Shown in pieces: positions 9,899 to 18,052 of a stretch of 36,891 bases of DNA. Source of the stretch: Thermodesulfobacteriota bacterium (lineage in GTDB: Bacteria; Desulfobacterota; DSM-4660; Desulfatiglandales; Desulfatiglandaceae). The stretch's first letter is position 1; every line of letters starts with the position of its first letter. The notes beneath the pieces were generated by a model that saw only the letters and a program-made list of their open reading frames with translations, was not told where the DNA came from and ran no database searches. The position numbers were made by a program, and so were the translations under genes. The DNA lies in NCBI GenBank assembly GCA_028278625.1, contig JANQDY010000082.1, positions 1 through 36,891 of the forward strand, given 5' to 3'.

Positions 9899-10482
9899 GA
9901 GCCGTCCTCCTTTTGCACTTTTTCACCAGGAAGGGCTTTTTCACGGTTCAGTTTTCCAAAGACCCGTTTTATTTCCGGGAGATCCTTTTCCGTAAAGTTT
10001 GCGTTGGTCTCCACCACCCGCATCATCACCACTTCCCTTGCCCGGTTTACCTGCTCAACCACCGAGAGAAACTCATCCTTTGGATACCGGGCCGAAAACG
10101 CCTGAAGATCATCGGGGGCTTTTTCACGGTTCATGGGAAAGGGTGTTAGAAGCCCCACATTGTTCTCCCCCACCCATCCCAGACGCTTGAATGCGTCCAC
10201 GTCATCTTCGTGAAAGGCCAGGGTCTCCATGGCGGTGACCGCATTTTCGTATTCGCGGCTTTTCCTGGGCGGCGTTTTGATCTTTCCGGTGGGATCGACG
10301 CCTCTCACGGACGCCACCAGAAGGACGTCGTCCGAAAGGGCGTTATAGGAGCCGAGCACCTGGTTCTCCAGGGCCGTTCGTTCGCTGACCACGTTGACAT
10401 CCACTTTGGCCAGGGTGCAACCCGTACAGGTGGCGATGATCACCACCTTCAATATGGTTCTTAAAAGGGAAGCGCTTTTCAT
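9883..10482 (-). CDS. DUF1318 (YdbL-like) lipoprotein, middle gene of the AsmA-CHAT operon
   Basis: The protein has 199 residues. ATG at 10482 is preceded by GGAGG about 7 nt upstream and overlaps the AsmA stop codon as ATGA, which fixes this start although the frame stays open farther upstream. Signal peptide MKSASLLRTILKVVIIATCTGC places the lipidated Cys at 22. A short beta-prone segment follows (LAKVDVNVVSERTALENQVLG). The C-terminal part (EFLSVVEQVNRAREVVMMRVVETN...LPGEKVQKEDGSWTTR) matches the DUF1318/YdbL pattern, with the typical 'PGExVQ..DGxW' ending. In E. coli the AsmA-like protein YdbH works with the lipoprotein YnbE and the periplasmic YdbL in an inter-membrane bridge. Here the lipid anchor and the YdbL part seem to sit in one chain. 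Its position between AsmA and CHAT genes suggests a shared complex or pathway (inference). Confidence 0.8.
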   Translation of the reverse strand: MKSASLLRTILKVVIIATCTGCTLAKVDVNVVSERTALENQVLGSYNALSDDVLLVASVRGVDPTGKIKTPPRKSREYENAVTAMETLAFHEDDVDAFKRLGWVGENNVGLLTPFPMNREKAPDDLQAFSARYPKDEFLSVVEQVNRAREVVMMRVVETNANFTEKDLPEIKRVFGKLNREKALPGEKVQKEDGSWTTR

Positions 10483-13400
10483 TTTCCATCCTCCATAAAA
10501 TCGATGGCGCCCCCCGGCTCCACCAACAATTGGCTGGCGGAAAGAACCTTCAACCCTTCCAATAGGGGCAGCAGGCGGCCGGAGAGTTTTTGTATCTGAT
10601 TGCTGATGGGCAGAGACGCCATATTGAGGCGCTTTACGGCCGGGAGACGTATACGTGTCCCTGCAACGGAAACCTCCCCCGCAAGAGAAAGGTTGCCGTT
10701 TTTGACAATTACCTCGATCCAAAGGGGCGTCCCTTTCTTGAGGAGTGCCCGCTGCTGAACAATGCTTTCATTGTTTTCGTGGGGGTCCATGGCGTAAAGA
10801 AACCGTTCCAGGGTCCTTGCACCGATATGGGTCAGCCTGAATACCACGTCCAGGTTTCCCATGATGGTTCCCGCATGGGCGGTAATGGGAACCTGAAGGG
10901 ACATGCGCCCTGAAATCTGCGTATCCTCCTTGGTATCTCCCGCGTTAATGGGATTGCCGGAGCTGCCGCCCGAAAGCAGCTTTTTCGCATCCAGGCCCGA
11001 AAAAGCCCCGTCCATCTTCAGGCGGTAAAGGCCTTCATTCTTGAAGACGCCCATTGCCCCAAGGAACGTTCCCCCCATCATATCCATCTGGAAATAATCC
11101 ACCGAAGGGAGCGATGGCCCAAGCCGCATCTGCACCTCCGCGTTGCTGACCCCTATGGGAAAAGGTCCTTTCATAAAACGGGCTTTTTCAAAGGAGAGGG
11201 TCGGCTTTTGGGACAGGCGCCCTCTTAGGTCCTTAAGGAGCCTTCCGGACAGAGGATTTCTTATATGCCTCGAGGGCATTGGCTGTTGCGGCTCCAGCAC
11301 CGATAAAGAGAGCGCTTTTGCGGGCCTTGGCGTTTCTTTTTTGAGAGGCCCGAATAGAAGCCCGTACGATTTATGAAACGCCAGATGGGTTTTAAGGCCG
11401 CTGATTGAAAATTTTTCGGGGATCGCCACATTCACCCCGGGACTCTCCAGGTTCAAGGCCAGGGCAACGGATTTGCCACCACGCAATTCCAGTAACAGAT
11501 CCCCTCTAAGCGGCCCTTCAAGGGCCACCTCTTTGGCCGCCCCTTTGGTCAATGCCTTGAGATGAGAAACCGACTTTACGGCGACACCCGCCTTTATTCG
11601 TGCCTCCAGCATCTTCAAAAGGGCTGAGAGTTCCGGTTTTTCCCTCCTTTTGAGCAGGCGGTTCAACTTGTTGAGACGAACCTCAAGCGTTTGCTGCAAC
11701 GCCATGGGTTTCACGTTAAGAGATTCACGGAGTTCCAGGGTATTGAGATCCCGGCTTGCGGCATCAAAGGAAAGATCAATGGCAAGGGGTTTTGTTAACT
11801 TCCCCAAAGAGGGGAGCCGGTTGATCTCCCCCACTTTGACGCTCCCTTTTGTGGAGAAGGACTTAAGACCCTCGGCAATATGGATGCTGAAAGGTTTCTC
11901 TGAATGAATGCCTTTGGCGGCCAGCATTTCACCCGAACCAAGGGGCAAGGTAACGGCCAGGTCGCTAAACCGGGCCTCGAGATCCATTTTTTCAAGGAAC
12001 CCTCCCTTGAGAAGCCGTTTATCCAGGGAAAGGGTGCTGTCGGTGATCATCTTGGTTTCAGCATCGGTGGGCCGTCGGCCCTTAAGGTGCCAACGGGTCT
12101 CCAGGCCCCCTGAAAACCGCCCTTTGGGTTTCCATTTGGAAGGTATCAGGCCCATGGTCTCTCTGAGATCCACCTTCAAGACACCTTCGGTTTCAAATGA
12201 CGATCTGCCGGAATCAAAAGCGGCCATTTGAACCTTCAGTTTGAGAGCATCTCCTGAGAGGACCTCCCCTTCCAAATGGGATGCGTCCACTAAAACGGGC
12301 TTTAGCTGATGGAGCAGTACGTCCTTCAGTCGGCCTTTGAGGGTCAGCCCGCTTTTCAAGGGTTTGGGCAGGATCTCGGCCATCTTTAAGGGGGCCATGA
12401 CGATGTCGGTTTCCAGCAGATTCACCCGGGCCTTTTTCGTGGGGGGCAGGTCAATTTCAGCCAGAAACCGGTGGGATAAATGTTCCGTACCGTCATTTTT
12501 GTCGGACAGGATGACGCCCCTAAAGAAACCTGACTCCTTAAGAGTGACATGACCCGTCAGGCCCCAAAGGGCCTCAGGGGATCGCGCCAGATCATGAATG
12601 GCCACATCGAGGGAGGAGATCTGGCATTCCTTGAGAGATAACGGCCGGTTCCCGGAAAGCCGTACATCATTGGCGGTTAAATGCATGTGCGTTTCAAGAT
12701 CTTGGGGAAATTGGTTTTTGAGCAAAACCGCTGTTCGGGGAAGGGAGAGGGTCACCTTTTGAGCCCGCAACCGGTCTTCTCTGAGCGCCAGATGAAGCTC
12801 CGGAATGTTGGCGACCATATTCTCCGTGACCAGGTTGGCCGATCCATCGGGGAGGATCCCTTGTAACCGCACCTTGTCGATTCTAAGATCGGCGCCCGGG
12901 GCCACGTCCGGGAAAAGCCCTTTGGCCATGGTTTTCATCTCATCCACGTCAACAAAAACCTTTTCGACGGCCAAATCCACATTTAGGCGGTTCTGATCCT
13001 GCAGTTTCAGCCGACCCCCATAGGATAGGCCGCTCTTTTTCATGAGTTGGATGCTTGCGCCATCCAGTTCAATCTCTTTTTTGGCGGGTGACACACTTCC
13101 CTTTTGGAGCAGGGTCATGGAAACGGGACCGATCTCTTTACCTTTGAGAGGCCCTCCGGCAGCCGAAACACCCTCTAAGGCAAGGTCCATATCAAAAAGG
13201 ATTGTCTCATCCGGCTGAAGCTGTGCATTTGTTCGAACTGAGATTTCACCGGATACTTCAGGAAGGGTGTGGGGCATAAAAGGCTGCGCCACTTGGGCCA
13301 AAGGGGCGAGATCGATCTTCACTTCTCCCTTGAGGCCTTTTGCCGCCATGTTGCCCGAAAGTACCAAATGGAGTCCCGGCAGTTCGCCATTCATCCCGAC

Positions 13401-14153
13401 CGTTGCACCCTTGAGATTGAGGGCCCCGCTTTCATCCACCAATCCATCAACATGGACCAAAAGGGAGAGGGGCGGCATCTCCTTTCCGTTCATGGATTGA
13501 CGGGTGTTCATTTCAAGATCAACGGGGCTTTTTAGGAGCGAAGGCATGTTCAGATGCAAGGCACCGTCCCGGATTTCAAGCAAACGGTCTTCCATGCGGT
13601 CCTCGACCCGCAATCCGAAATTGGTCAGGGTGATCTGGGCATCGAGATCTCCGGGCAACACCAGGGAAGACGGGGGGGAAGAGGGGGGGGCCGCTGCCTT
13701 GGGTGGCGCGGAGGTTGTTTCAGCCGTCTTCTCCGGGGGGCGAAGTTGAGCCAGGAATCTTTCCAGATTGATCCGGCCGTCCTTTTGGCGAATGACATTT
13801 GCGTTTAGCCCGTCTGCCGTCAAATGGACCAGAAGGCGTCTCGGGTCCAGTTCAACATCGACGGCAAGGGAAAGTCCATCAATTGAGAGAAAAGGCCCTT
13901 TTCCGAATTCGGGATCCTCGGCCGCTTCGAACCCTTTAATTCTGATCCCTTCTTTCCATGTCCATTTGAGATCACGAACCGTGACGGGACGATGAAGGTA
14001 TTCCGAGGCCCGGGTCTCCAATTGGTGGCGAAACCATTTTGTGGAAACCACCCTGGGGGTGAAAAACACGCCTGCCGCCACCAGAACCAGCAGTAGCAGC
14101 AGCACGCCGGTTATCCACAGTACCCATTTTAGGATTCGACGAAAACGCGACAT
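10479..14153 (-). CDS. AsmA-like inner-membrane-anchored protein (YdbH/TamB/AsmA superfamily)
   Basis: The protein has 1224 residues from ATG at 14153, which has AAAAGG just upstream; an in-frame TTG at 14168 is the less likely alternative. One N-terminal transmembrane helix (VLWITGVLLLLLVLVAAGVFF) is followed by an AsmA N-terminal region (FRHQLETRASEYLHRPVTVRDLKWTWKEGIRIKGFEAAEDP). A Pro/Ala/Ser linker lies near residues 145-170. A very long run of amphipathic beta-strand repeats follows (SLSLAVDVELDP, LHLALREDRLRAQKVTLSLP), expected to form a hydrophobic beta-groove across the periplasm. Members of this superfamily (TamB, YhdP, YdbH) are implicated in phospholipid transport to the outer membrane. 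This is the first gene of the operon and is translationally coupled to the DUF1318 lipoprotein. Exact subfamily is uncertain. Confidence 0.85.
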   Translation of the reverse strand: MSRFRRILKWVLWITGVLLLLLVLVAAGVFFTPRVVSTKWFRHQLETRASEYLHRPVTVRDLKWTWKEGIRIKGFEAAEDPEFGKGPFLSIDGLSLAVDVELDPRRLLVHLTADGLNANVIRQKDGRINLERFLAQLRPPEKTAETTSAPPKAAAPPSSPPSSLVLPGDLDAQITLTNFGLRVEDRMEDRLLEIRDGALHLNMPSLLKSPVDLEMNTRQSMNGKEMPPLSLLVHVDGLVDESGALNLKGATVGMNGELPGLHLVLSGNMAAKGLKGEVKIDLAPLAQVAQPFMPHTLPEVSGEISVRTNAQLQPDETILFDMDLALEGVSAAGGPLKGKEIGPVSMTLLQKGSVSPAKKEIELDGASIQLMKKSGLSYGGRLKLQDQNRLNVDLAVEKVFVDVDEMKTMAKGLFPDVAPGADLRIDKVRLQGILPDGSANLVTENMVANIPELHLALREDRLRAQKVTLSLPRTAVLLKNQFPQDLETHMHLTANDVRLSGNRPLSLKECQISSLDVAIHDLARSPEALWGLTGHVTLKESGFFRGVILSDKNDGTEHLSHRFLAEIDLPPTKKARVNLLETDIVMAPLKMAEILPKPLKSGLTLKGRLKDVLLHQLKPVLVDASHLEGEVLSGDALKLKVQMAAFDSGRSSFETEGVLKVDLRETMGLIPSKWKPKGRFSGGLETRWHLKGRRPTDAETKMITDSTLSLDKRLLKGGFLEKMDLEARFSDLAVTLPLGSGEMLAAKGIHSEKPFSIHIAEGLKSFSTKGSVKVGEINRLPSLGKLTKPLAIDLSFDAASRDLNTLELRESLNVKPMALQQTLEVRLNKLNRLLKRREKPELSALLKMLEARIKAGVAVKSVSHLKALTKGAAKEVALEGPLRGDLLLELRGGKSVALALNLESPGVNVAIPEKFSISGLKTHLAFHKSYGLLFGPLKKETPRPAKALSLSVLEPQQPMPSRHIRNPLSGRLLKDLRGRLSQKPTLSFEKARFMKGPFPIGVSNAEVQMRLGPSLPSVDYFQMDMMGGTFLGAMGVFKNEGLYRLKMDGAFSGLDAKKLLSGGSSGNPINAGDTKEDTQISGRMSLQVPITAHAGTIMGNLDVVFRLTHIGARTLERFLYAMDPHENNESIVQQRALLKKGTPLWIEVIVKNGNLSLAGEVSVAGTRIRLPAVKRLNMASLPISNQIQKLSGRLLPLLEGLKVLSASQLLVEPGGAIDFMEDGK

Positions 14154-14194
14154 AAGCCTTTTGCCCAAGGTATCACAATACGGATTTCACGGCG

Positions 14195-14224
14195 ATTGTA
14201 CCACAGCCCACTAAAACGCCACAA
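14195..14224 (-). promoter_or_regulatory. Candidate sigma-70 promoter of the AsmA-DUF1318-CHAT operon
   Basis: On the minus strand a -35 box TTGTGG (complement of 14219-14224) and a -10 box TACAAT (complement of 14195-14200) are separated by 18 nt. The predicted start of transcription lies near 14188, giving an untranslated leader of about 35 nt before the ATG at 14153. It is the best match in the 180-bp divergent intergenic region. Prediction by eye only. Confidence 0.5.
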
Positions 14225-14255
14225 GGGTTACGCGAAATCCCGCGCCAACAACCCC

Positions 14256-14285
14256 TTGAACCAATTACATTCCCCATGCTATATG
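14256..14285 (+). promoter_or_regulatory. Candidate promoter of the P1-family peptidase gene
   Basis: TTGAAC (14256-14261) and an extended -10, TGc-TATATG (14277-14285), are 18 nt apart on the plus strand, about 50 bp before the GTG start at 14334. It lies back to back with the promoter of the leftward operon. Confidence 0.4.
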
Positions 14286-14333
14286 TCTGTGTTATCAAGG
14301 TAAAACGTATAAAACATATGTGGGGGCGGCCCA

Positions 14334-15302
14334 GTGAAGGAAATATTGTTCAATGAGATTGAAGGATTGCAGGTGGGACATGCCCAAGACCTGTCAGGGC
14401 CCACCGGTGTGACCGTTGTCATCAGCAAAGGGGGGGCCGTGGTTGGCGTTGATGTGCGGGGCGGTGCGCCGGGAACCCGGGAAACGGACCTGCTTGACCC
14501 CGTCAATCTGGTACAGGAGGCCCACGCGGTTTTTCTGGCCGGAGGAAGCGCCTTCGGACTGGATGCGGCCGCGGGCATCATGCAGTATCTGGAGGAAAAG
14601 AAGGTCGGTTTTGACGTTCAGGTGACACGGGTGCCCATCGTGTGCGGGGCAGTGCTCTTTGATCTGATGCTGGGAGACCATCGAATCAGGCCGGATAAGG
14701 AAATGGGGTACCGGGCGTGCGTCAATGCGGAAACCGGCGGTTTGCCACAGGGGAATGTGGGGGCCGGTGTCGGGGCCAGTGTCGGTAAGGTCCTCGGTAT
14801 GGAGAGGGCCATGAAAGGGGGTCTCGGCAGCTTTGCGCAGTCAGAAAAGGGACTGAAGGTGGGGGCCCTCGTGGCGGTGAACTGTCTGGGCCATATCCTT
14901 GACCCAAAAACAGGCAAGCGGCTGGCGGGACCCTTATCGGAAGATAAGAGCGCCGTCGAGGATACGGAGGCGATCATGCTCAATATGCTCTCCCGCAAGA
15001 AAGATCCGTTCAGCGGCAATACGACCATTGGCGTGGTCGCCACAAATGCCCGTTTTACCAAGGCTGAAACCACAAAACTGGCATCCATGGCGCAAAATGG
15101 CTATGCAAGAACCATTCGACCCGCCCACACCATGTATGACGGCGATACCATCTTTGCCATGTCCACGGGAGAAACAGCGGCGGATCTGACGGTTGTGGGA
15201 TTTATGGCCGCAAACGCCATGGAAAGGGCCGTGGTCGCCGCGGTCAAAAACGCAGGCACTTTGTGCGGACTTCCCGCCCATGAGGACCTGCACCTTTTCT
15301 AA
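14334..15302 (+). CDS. P1-family (S58, DmpA/NylC-like) Ntn peptidase
   Basis: The protein has 322 residues from a GTG start at 14334, preceded by a G-rich stretch; the nearby ATG at 14318 is out of frame. The N-terminus (FNEIEGLQVGHAQDLSGPTGVTVVI) and the glycine-rich core (VVGVDVRGGAPGTRETDLLDP, VFLAGGSAFGLDAAAGIMQYLEE) are hallmarks of S58 peptidases such as DmpA aminopeptidase and the nylon-oligomer hydrolase NylC. The predicted autocleavage site is Asn229-Thr230 in SGNTTIGVVATNARF, which would free Thr230 as the N-terminal nucleophile. Length and motifs are complete, so an active enzyme is expected. The likely role is hydrolysis of N-terminal or small amide substrates, but the true substrate cannot be read from the sequence. 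There is no signal peptide, so it is probably cytoplasmic. Confidence 0.9.
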   Translation: MKEILFNEIEGLQVGHAQDLSGPTGVTVVISKGGAVVGVDVRGGAPGTRETDLLDPVNLVQEAHAVFLAGGSAFGLDAAAGIMQYLEEKKVGFDVQVTRVPIVCGAVLFDLMLGDHRIRPDKEMGYRACVNAETGGLPQGNVGAGVGASVGKVLGMERAMKGGLGSFAQSEKGLKVGALVAVNCLGHILDPKTGKRLAGPLSEDKSAVEDTEAIMLNMLSRKKDPFSGNTTIGVVATNARFTKAETTKLASMAQNGYARTIRPAHTMYDGDTIFAMSTGETAADLTVVGFMAANAMERAVVAAVKNAGTLCGLPAHEDLHLF

Positions 15303-15355
15303 TATCCTCTTTTCTCGTGCGCTTTTGGAAATGACATCAGGGCACGGGTGGCGTT

Positions 15356-16657
15356 CTATCTTAAATAGGATAGGGCTTCCGGCAGCGGCGCATCCTTGCC
15401 GCTTTCCGTTTCGCCGTAATTGTGGTCAGCCAGGAGTCTCAGGTCTTCCAAAGTGCGTTTATCGCCTCGGAACTGAACGTGATCCAGCCCTTTGGTGATC
15501 ACATATCCACCGGCGCTCAACAGCTCGAGAATGCTTCCCGCATCAAAGGTCTGGTCATCCACCAGCATTTTCACATGGGCCCCGTGCTGCTGAACCACCT
15601 TTGCCACAAGTGTTGACGGTCGGGCGTGGAAACCCAGGTTTCGGGGGACCGGCAGATCATAGGTGACTTCTTCCAGCATACTGCGCAAAAGGGCTTCGGC
15701 ATATTCCCGGGCCGCATGAAAGCTTTTCATCTGGTAGTAAAGGGTGAAAAAGAGCGCCTCCTGCAACAGCCTGGTAACCGGAACCAGGTCTTTCAGCTTC
15801 CGTACCGGCGGGGAGGATAGCAAAAGATGCCTTTCATAATAATGGGCCAGTAGGGTCCCTATCTTGGAAAGGTTCAGTTGAACTGAAAAGTTCTCGCGTA
15901 TCTTTTTGAGTTCCGGGAATTCAGTTTCAATACTGTGATTCACAATGTAGGAGTCGTACCAACTCACCAGGTTGTGCAGTCGGGTACTCAATCGTCTCAG
16001 CTTCCCCTCGTTGAGATGACGGGGAATTTGAGTTGACAGGTCATGGGCGTTTGTTTCAAGGGCCTTTTCAATAAATTTCGCTTTGTCCCCAAACGCCAAG
16101 AATCGATGGAGAATTCTTTTGGCGGTTAAGGCGCTCTCCATGTCCGCCGATTCTTCAATGGTATGGGGAAGGATAACCTCCTTTTCATGCTTAAACCCAT
16201 ATGTGGAGGAATGTTCCTTTTTGGAAAACGCCATACCCAGCCGTTTGGCCTCCTTTGCCAATTCCAGAAAAATAGTGACAATGAGACCATTCAGGAAAGA
16301 AGAGACCGATTCGGCCTTCTTAATGAACTCTTCTGAGTGCGTGAAGGTTTCCGCATTGAAATCCTTTTTGAGCTCTTCAAGGAGAAAAGCGGCCTTGCCG
16401 AAATTCTTGGCGCTGGCGGTGAGTTCCCGGAAATAGATCCAGTTCAGATTGTTCCGCGCCCGGTATCGATCCAGGAGGTGTTCCACATCGGATGCGTCCT
16501 TGATCACATTGGCAAGATAACCCATGTGCAGGCGTATGGAATGCTCCTTGTCCGCCTGTTCAACGGCATGATGAGACAGGGAAAGAAGTGGTTGAACAAC
16601 GGGTTCCAGAAATCGGGAAAAGTCTTTTTCACTGATGATTTTCTGTTCCGTGGGCAT
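15356..16657 (-). CDS. Protein with C-terminal HPr-like phosphocarrier domain
   Basis: The protein has 433 residues. The first 330 are mostly helical, with no family I recognise, and lack a signal peptide. Residues about 334-420 form an HPr-like domain: NLGFHARPSTLVAKVVQQHGAHVKM contains the phosphorylatable His344, and DAGSILELLSAGG contains Ser375. The 31-residue spacing equals that between His15 and Ser46 of classical HPr, so both the PTS and the HPr-kinase sites appear to be kept. No EI, EII or HPr kinase gene is nearby. A regulatory rather than sugar-transport role is likely (inference). No Shine-Dalgarno sequence precedes the ATG. The gene converges on the P1 peptidase gene with a 53-bp gap. 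Confidence 0.8.
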   Translation of the reverse strand: MPTEQKIISEKDFSRFLEPVVQPLLSLSHHAVEQADKEHSIRLHMGYLANVIKDASDVEHLLDRYRARNNLNWIYFRELTASAKNFGKAAFLLEELKKDFNAETFTHSEEFIKKAESVSSFLNGLIVTIFLELAKEAKRLGMAFSKKEHSSTYGFKHEKEVILPHTIEESADMESALTAKRILHRFLAFGDKAKFIEKALETNAHDLSTQIPRHLNEGKLRRLSTRLHNLVSWYDSYIVNHSIETEFPELKKIRENFSVQLNLSKIGTLLAHYYERHLLLSSPPVRKLKDLVPVTRLLQEALFFTLYYQMKSFHAAREYAEALLRSMLEEVTYDLPVPRNLGFHARPSTLVAKVVQQHGAHVKMLVDDQTFDAGSILELLSAGGYVITKGLDHVQFRGDKRTLEDLRLLADHNYGETESGKDAPLPEALSYLR

Positions 16658-16665
16658 CTGTTTGT

Positions 16666-16671
16666 ATTTTA
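16666..16671 (-). promoter_or_regulatory. Possible -10 box very close to the HPr-protein start (leaderless transcript?)
   Basis: On the minus strand TGTAAAAT sits 8 nt upstream of the ATG at 16657. If TAAAAT acts as a -10 box, transcription would begin at or next to the start codon, which fits the absence of a ribosome binding site. No good -35 box is visible, so this is weak. Confidence 0.25.
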
Positions 16672-16777
16672 CAGCATCCTGAAGTTCTGCTTAGATCCTC
16701 TGAGTATCTGCGGACAAGGTACCAGTCAAAAATAGTGTTGACAAGTACAAAGAAGATGAGCCGTCACGGATTTTCTG

Positions 16778-16805
16778 TTGCCTAAAAGAGGAGCTGTGTT
16801 ATAGT
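16778..16805 (+). promoter_or_regulatory. Candidate sigma-70 promoter of the secreted-protein/HNH pair
   Basis: TTGCCT (16778-16783) and TATAGT (16800-16805) are separated by 16 nt on the plus strand. The predicted transcript would start near 16812, about 70 nt before the ATG at 16881, and would include the 16854-16865 palindrome. Confidence 0.4.
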
Positions 16806-16845
16806 CAGTGTCAAATTTCACTGTAAACTGAGGAATTAGCGTTCT

Positions 16846-16867
16846 CCCAAAAGAAAAGCGCTTTTGG
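16846..16867. promoter_or_regulatory. Palindrome in the 5' leader of the secreted-protein gene
   Basis: AAAAGCGCTTTT (16854-16865) is a perfect 12-bp palindrome. The flanks also allow an alternative pairing of CCAAAAG with CTTTTGG. It lies downstream of the predicted promoter and 15 bp before the start codon, so it could be an operator or an mRNA hairpin that masks the ribosome binding site. Function unknown. Confidence 0.3.
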
Positions 16868-16880
16868 TGTGAGAAGGGGC

Positions 16881-17732
16881 ATGAAGAATCTCAAAATCAT
16901 CTGTATGTTTTGCGTCTGTCTTTGCCTGACGACCGGTGAAATTTCCGCATATGTCATGCCTTTGGAGCAGATCCTGTCACGGCTTCAAAAGAGATTTGCC
17001 ACACAATATAGCCTGATCATCGAACAGGCCACCCATATCATTCAATCCCGGGACCCCCTTCGAGAGGAAGTCATAAGAGAGAAAGTATGGATCAAGGTCC
17101 CTCGCTATGAACGTACCTTGGAACTTTCGACAACGCCCACGGCCGCCGCGGATCTGAGCGCCCCCCGGAAGAACCGTAAGAACACAAAGGACGGCAAGGT
17201 GACCCAAGAACCGGTGGATCGGGTTTTCAGGGCATCCAATGGCGACGCAGCTTACAGGTGGCTTTTGATGGACAATAAGAAAGGTGAAATATCCGCTTAT
17301 CTGTCCCAGTTGGGTATTCAGATCTGGGATTTGGGCTATGACCGCTGTGACGGTGTGGTGGCTTACCGGGTGGGCAGCCGAGAAGCGGAAAGCCCAAAAT
17401 TATTGGTGGACAAGGAACGGTTTTTCCCGTTGTTGCTTTCCTACCTGCTGCCGGGTGATCCGGGGGGTAGGATGGTGACGGTCCGCTTCAAGGACTACCG
17501 AAAGAACGATGCCGGATGGTACCCCCATGAAATCACCTATGACCTTGAAGGTGCGCCCACGGAAGTCTATTTTATCCTGAATCTGACGGCGAACCCTCCC
17601 ATTGAGACATCTTTCTTTGAAAGAAGCATCGAATCCAACCCATCCACGCCCAAACCTTTCGTAAACCAGGATCAATCGGATGATGAGCGCCTAAAAAGAA
17701 TCATGCGGAAGCTGGAGAAAAAGTACCAATAG
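16881..17732 (+). CDS. Secreted protein of unknown function, possibly LolA-like fold
   Basis: The protein has 283 residues from ATG at 16881, just after GAGAAGG; a GTG 12 nt upstream lacks a binding site. MKNLKIICMFCVCLCLTTGEISA is a signal peptide without lipobox. The mature region (MPLEQILSRLQKRFATQYSLIIEQATHII...VWIKVPRYERTLEL) and the late segments (MVTVRFKDYRKNDAGWYPHEITYDLEGAPTEVYFILNLTANPPI) recall the LolA/LolB-type 'outer membrane lipoprotein sorting' fold, in which 'V.F.DY....G.W.P..I' strands precede an 'NPP.....F' ending. A charged, proline-rich tail ends in a Lys/Glu helix. The assignment is by pattern only. It is followed 17 bp later by the HNH gene, probably cotranscribed. Confidence 0.55.
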   Translation: MKNLKIICMFCVCLCLTTGEISAYVMPLEQILSRLQKRFATQYSLIIEQATHIIQSRDPLREEVIREKVWIKVPRYERTLELSTTPTAAADLSAPRKNRKNTKDGKVTQEPVDRVFRASNGDAAYRWLLMDNKKGEISAYLSQLGIQIWDLGYDRCDGVVAYRVGSREAESPKLLVDKERFFPLLLSYLLPGDPGGRMVTVRFKDYRKNDAGWYPHEITYDLEGAPTEVYFILNLTANPPIETSFFERSIESNPSTPKPFVNQDQSDDERLKRIMRKLEKKYQ

Positions 17733-17749
17733 CGCCAGAGGGCTTTTAC

Positions 17750-18052
17750 ATGTCATTTGATTCAAGTGGGATTGATGAAAGAGAGATCAGGCGTGAAAAG
17801 GAAAAAGCCCGGCGTCTGAGGCGTACCAACTGGTGGTATGCCAGGGTTCAAAAGGGCGAATGCTATTATTGCGGACGATCCGTGGGGCGCGAAAACCTCA
17901 CCATGGACCATGTGGTACCGCTGATTCGCGGCGGAAAGAGCAAAAAGGGAAATGTTGTTGCCGCCTGCAAAGAATGCAATAACAAAAAGCGGTATTTGCT
18001 ACCGTTGGAGTGGGAGGCATATCTGAAAGAGCTGGACAAAAGGCCTCTTTAG
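17750..18052 (+). CDS. Small HNH endonuclease
   Basis: The 100-residue protein is a compact HNH nuclease. A basic N-terminal helix (REIRREKEKARRLRRTNWWYARV) precedes the zinc knuckle CYYCG (Cys38, Cys41), the catalytic LTMDHVVPLIRGG (Asp53-His54), Asn68 in KGNVVAACKECNNKK, and the second zinc pair Cys73/Cys76. All HNH and zinc positions are present, so an active metal-dependent nuclease is expected. Such stand-alone HNH proteins are common in bacteria and their roles are mostly unknown. The stop codon overlaps the stop codon of the convergent gene. Confidence 0.85.
   Translation: MSFDSSGIDEREIRREKEKARRLRRTNWWYARVQKGECYYCGRSVGRENLTMDHVVPLIRGGKSKKGNVVAACKECNNKKRYLLPLEWEAYLKELDKRPL

Noticed and set aside
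10483..10722. N-terminal extension of the DUF1318 lipoprotein frame
   Set aside because: The extension lies inside the AsmA gene, precedes the lipoprotein signal peptide, and the ATG at 10482 has a strong ribosome binding site and an ATGA overlap.
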